14,421 nucleotides of DNA. Origin: Planctomycetota bacterium (GTDB taxonomy: Bacteria > Planctomycetota > Brocadiia > JAJRTI01). The notes beneath the pieces are model-generated. The model was given only the letters and a program-made list of their open reading frames with translations, was not told where the DNA came from and made no database searches. Position 1 is the stretch's first letter. Each line of letters begins with the position of its first letter. Made by a program: the position numbers and the translations under genes. Shown here piece after piece: positions 13,276 through 14,421 of the stretch. The stretch lies in NCBI GenBank assembly GCA_024278415.1, contig JAJRTI010000852.1, positions 1 through 14,421 of the forward strand, read 5' to 3'.

Positions 13276-13863
13276 GTGACAGCGATTCATATGCGACGAA
13301 TGTTTGGGGCTCTCGTGATGGGGGCGCTCGCCGCGTCCACGGCAGGCGCGGCCGCACGCGGGCCGGCCAAGATGCTCACCACCGGCCGCTTCCGCGTCGA
13401 ATTTCCGGGCATCGAGGAGTTCGCGCCCATCGAAGTCAGGGGGCTGGTGTCGGAATCGGGCTTCGTCGTGTCGAGCCGCAAGCCTGCGCCTGAGCCCGCG
13501 CGCGACCTGAAGCCCGTCAAGATCGTGATTGTGCGCCGCGCGCAAAAGCCGGACGCTCTGTGGCAGTGGCGCGTGGCCATCATGAGCGGCAGGCGAGACC
13601 ATCGTACCGGGCGGATCTACGTTCTGGACGCGGACAACGAGCCGGCGCTTTCGTTCGTGATCCTCAATGCGTTCCCGTACAAGTGGGTGTGGCCAGACTT
13701 GAACGCAGTCAAGCCCGAGTTGGCCGTCGAAGAGATCCATCTCATTGCACAGGCGGTCTTGCCGGCCGATACCCCCTTGCCGAAGTCCAAGTCCAATTCG
13801 AAGACCAAGGCCAAGGCCTTGCGCCCTGGCAAGCCCATGCTGCGCATGCGCACGGGCCGGTAA
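13276..13863 (+). CDS. Exported phage tail-tube-like (T4 gp19 family-like) protein 1
   Basis: 195 aa from GTG, chosen because AAGGAG (13264-13269) is six bases upstream; an internal ATG at 13291 lacks this. The N-terminus MRRMFGALVMGALAASTAGAAA resembles a Sec signal peptide. The body follows the gp19/contractile-tail tube pattern: GRFRVEFPGIEEFAPIEVRG, then VKIVIVRRAQKPDALWQW, then IYVLDADNEPALSFVILNAFP, YKWVWPDLNA and an ending ELAVEEIHLIAQ. Tube proteins of this fold form hexameric rings in phage tails, T6SS and extracellular injection systems and are normally about 150 aa, cytoplasmic and without a signal. The last 30 or so residues are a Lys/Ser/Arg-rich tail (PKSKSNSKTKAKA) outside the fold. 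The next gene encodes a paralogue. The family call rests on visual pattern matching. Confidence 0.7.
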   Translation: MTAIHMRRMFGALVMGALAASTAGAAARGPAKMLTTGRFRVEFPGIEEFAPIEVRGLVSESGFVVSSRKPAPEPARDLKPVKIVIVRRAQKPDALWQWRVAIMSGRRDHRTGRIYVLDADNEPALSFVILNAFPYKWVWPDLNAVKPELAVEEIHLIAQAVLPADTPLPKSKSNSKTKAKALRPGKPMLRMRTGR

Positions 13864-13887
13864 CTCTTAGCCCCTCGGAGGAATGCT

Positions 13888-14412
13888 ATGCGCCGTCATC
13901 GAATTCACGTCGTGATCGCTGGCTTGCTTGCCGTTGCACTGTACAGCATCGTCGACGGTCACGTGGGGGTTACGCCGGCCGCGCCGTCGCAGACCAAAGC
14001 CATGACACCCCACTTCGTGGTCGAGTGGGGCGGCTCAGCACAGGGTTTCGTGCTCGTGTCCGGCCTGGACTCGAAGGTGGCGGTGCTGGAGTATCGCAGT
14101 GGAATCATGCCCAGCCAGGACGCGGTCAAGATGGCGGGGAAGCCCACGTATGCCAACCTCGTGCTTCGCAACCCCGCGTCCGACATGGCGGAGATGTGGT
14201 CGTGGTACAAGCTGTCACTCCAGGGCAAACCTGAGCGCCGGGATGTCACGGTTTCAATCCTCAATACCCAGCACGAGCCAGTGATCTCGTACAAGCTCAA
14301 GAACGCCTGGCCCTGCGCGTGGCGGGGCCCCATCCTCACGGGCGACGACAAACAGATCGCGATGGAGGAAGTGGAGATCGCGTATGAGTCGATGCAGCGA
14401 GAGGGGGAATAG
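13888..14412 (+). CDS. Exported phage tail-tube-like (T4 gp19 family-like) protein 2
   Basis: 174 aa. GGAGGA (13877-13882) precedes the ATG by five bases. The N-terminus MRRHRIHVVIAGLLAVALYSIV is a signal peptide or membrane anchor. The body matches tail-tube proteins more clearly than its neighbour: HFVVEWGG, FVLVSGLDSKVAVLEYRSG, KPTYANLVLRNP, MAEMWSWYKLSLQG, then EPVISYKLKNAWPCAWRGP and IAMEEVEIAYE. The order of a beta-strand 'SGL..EYR' block, a 'W.W' segment with a short charged link and a 'NAWP..W.GP' block is the usual gp19-family layout. It ends 9 bp from the window edge, so further genes of the operon (sheath, baseplate, ATPase or more paralogues) may follow. Function outside the cytoplasm is unknown; a surface or periplasmic fibre is one possibility. 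Confidence 0.75.
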   Translation: MRRHRIHVVIAGLLAVALYSIVDGHVGVTPAAPSQTKAMTPHFVVEWGGSAQGFVLVSGLDSKVAVLEYRSGIMPSQDAVKMAGKPTYANLVLRNPASDMAEMWSWYKLSLQGKPERRDVTVSILNTQHEPVISYKLKNAWPCAWRGPILTGDDKQIAMEEVEIAYESMQREGE

Positions 14413-14421
14413 GGCGGCTCA

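Noticed and set aside
11932..13740. Long minus-strand open frame over the propeller and first tube-like gene
   Set aside because: It covers parts of two genes with signal peptides and strong ribosome binding sites and has no domain of its own.

Overview
The window is high-GC bacterial DNA. Its long open antisense frames are typical of high-GC coding regions. The gene content suggests an uncultured bacterium of the Planctomycetota/Lentisphaerota (PVC) type or a neighbouring phylum: a DWPQFRGP-type exported PQQ-like propeller, a URO-D-family methyltransferase, a DUF116 domain fused to a prenyl synthase, and many simple and palindromic repeats between genes. That placement is inference; there is no rRNA or tRNA gene to fix it.

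Minus-strand block (about 310-5932, read right to left). It starts with a URO-D/MtaA-like methyltransferase gene broken by one in-frame TAA. After a clear sigma70-type promoter (TTGACT-18-TATAAT) come a dolichol-phosphate-mannose-synthase-like GT2 glycosyltransferase, a perosamine-synthetase-like DegT/DnrJ/EryC1 aminotransferase and a B12-binding radical SAM enzyme; the last two overlap by GTGA. A class I SAM methyltransferase follows. This looks like amino-sugar or glycolipid and envelope modification.

Repeat-rich divide (5933-6443). There is no credible gene. It holds a 35-bp tandem repeat with a palindromic core, a distal inverted copy of that core, a 10-bp inverted repeat and a weak plus-strand promoter.

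Plus-strand block A (6444-11799). A B12-binding radical SAM enzyme, a squalene-hopene-cyclase-like class II terpene cyclase with an intact DADD acid motif, and a fusion of DUF116 (cysteine-rich) with a trans-polyprenyl diphosphate synthase lie in a row. The synthase could make a linear polyprenyl substrate, the cyclase could cyclise it, and the radical SAM enzyme could modify it. No squalene synthase genes (HpnCDE type) are visible here, so the pathway may not be ordinary hopanoid synthesis.

Plus-strand block B (11992-14412). A tight three-gene operon with strong Shine-Dalgarno sites encodes a secreted PQQ-like beta-propeller and two small proteins. Both small proteins have N-terminal export signals and a body resembling the T4 gp19/contractile-tail tube family. 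Exported tail-tube-like proteins are the most unusual thing in the window.

Intergenic repeats are prominent: a heptamer array and nested cruciform at the left end, a 9-bp tandem repeat inside the sugar operon, and REP-like stem-loops that share flanking bases while their stems covary.
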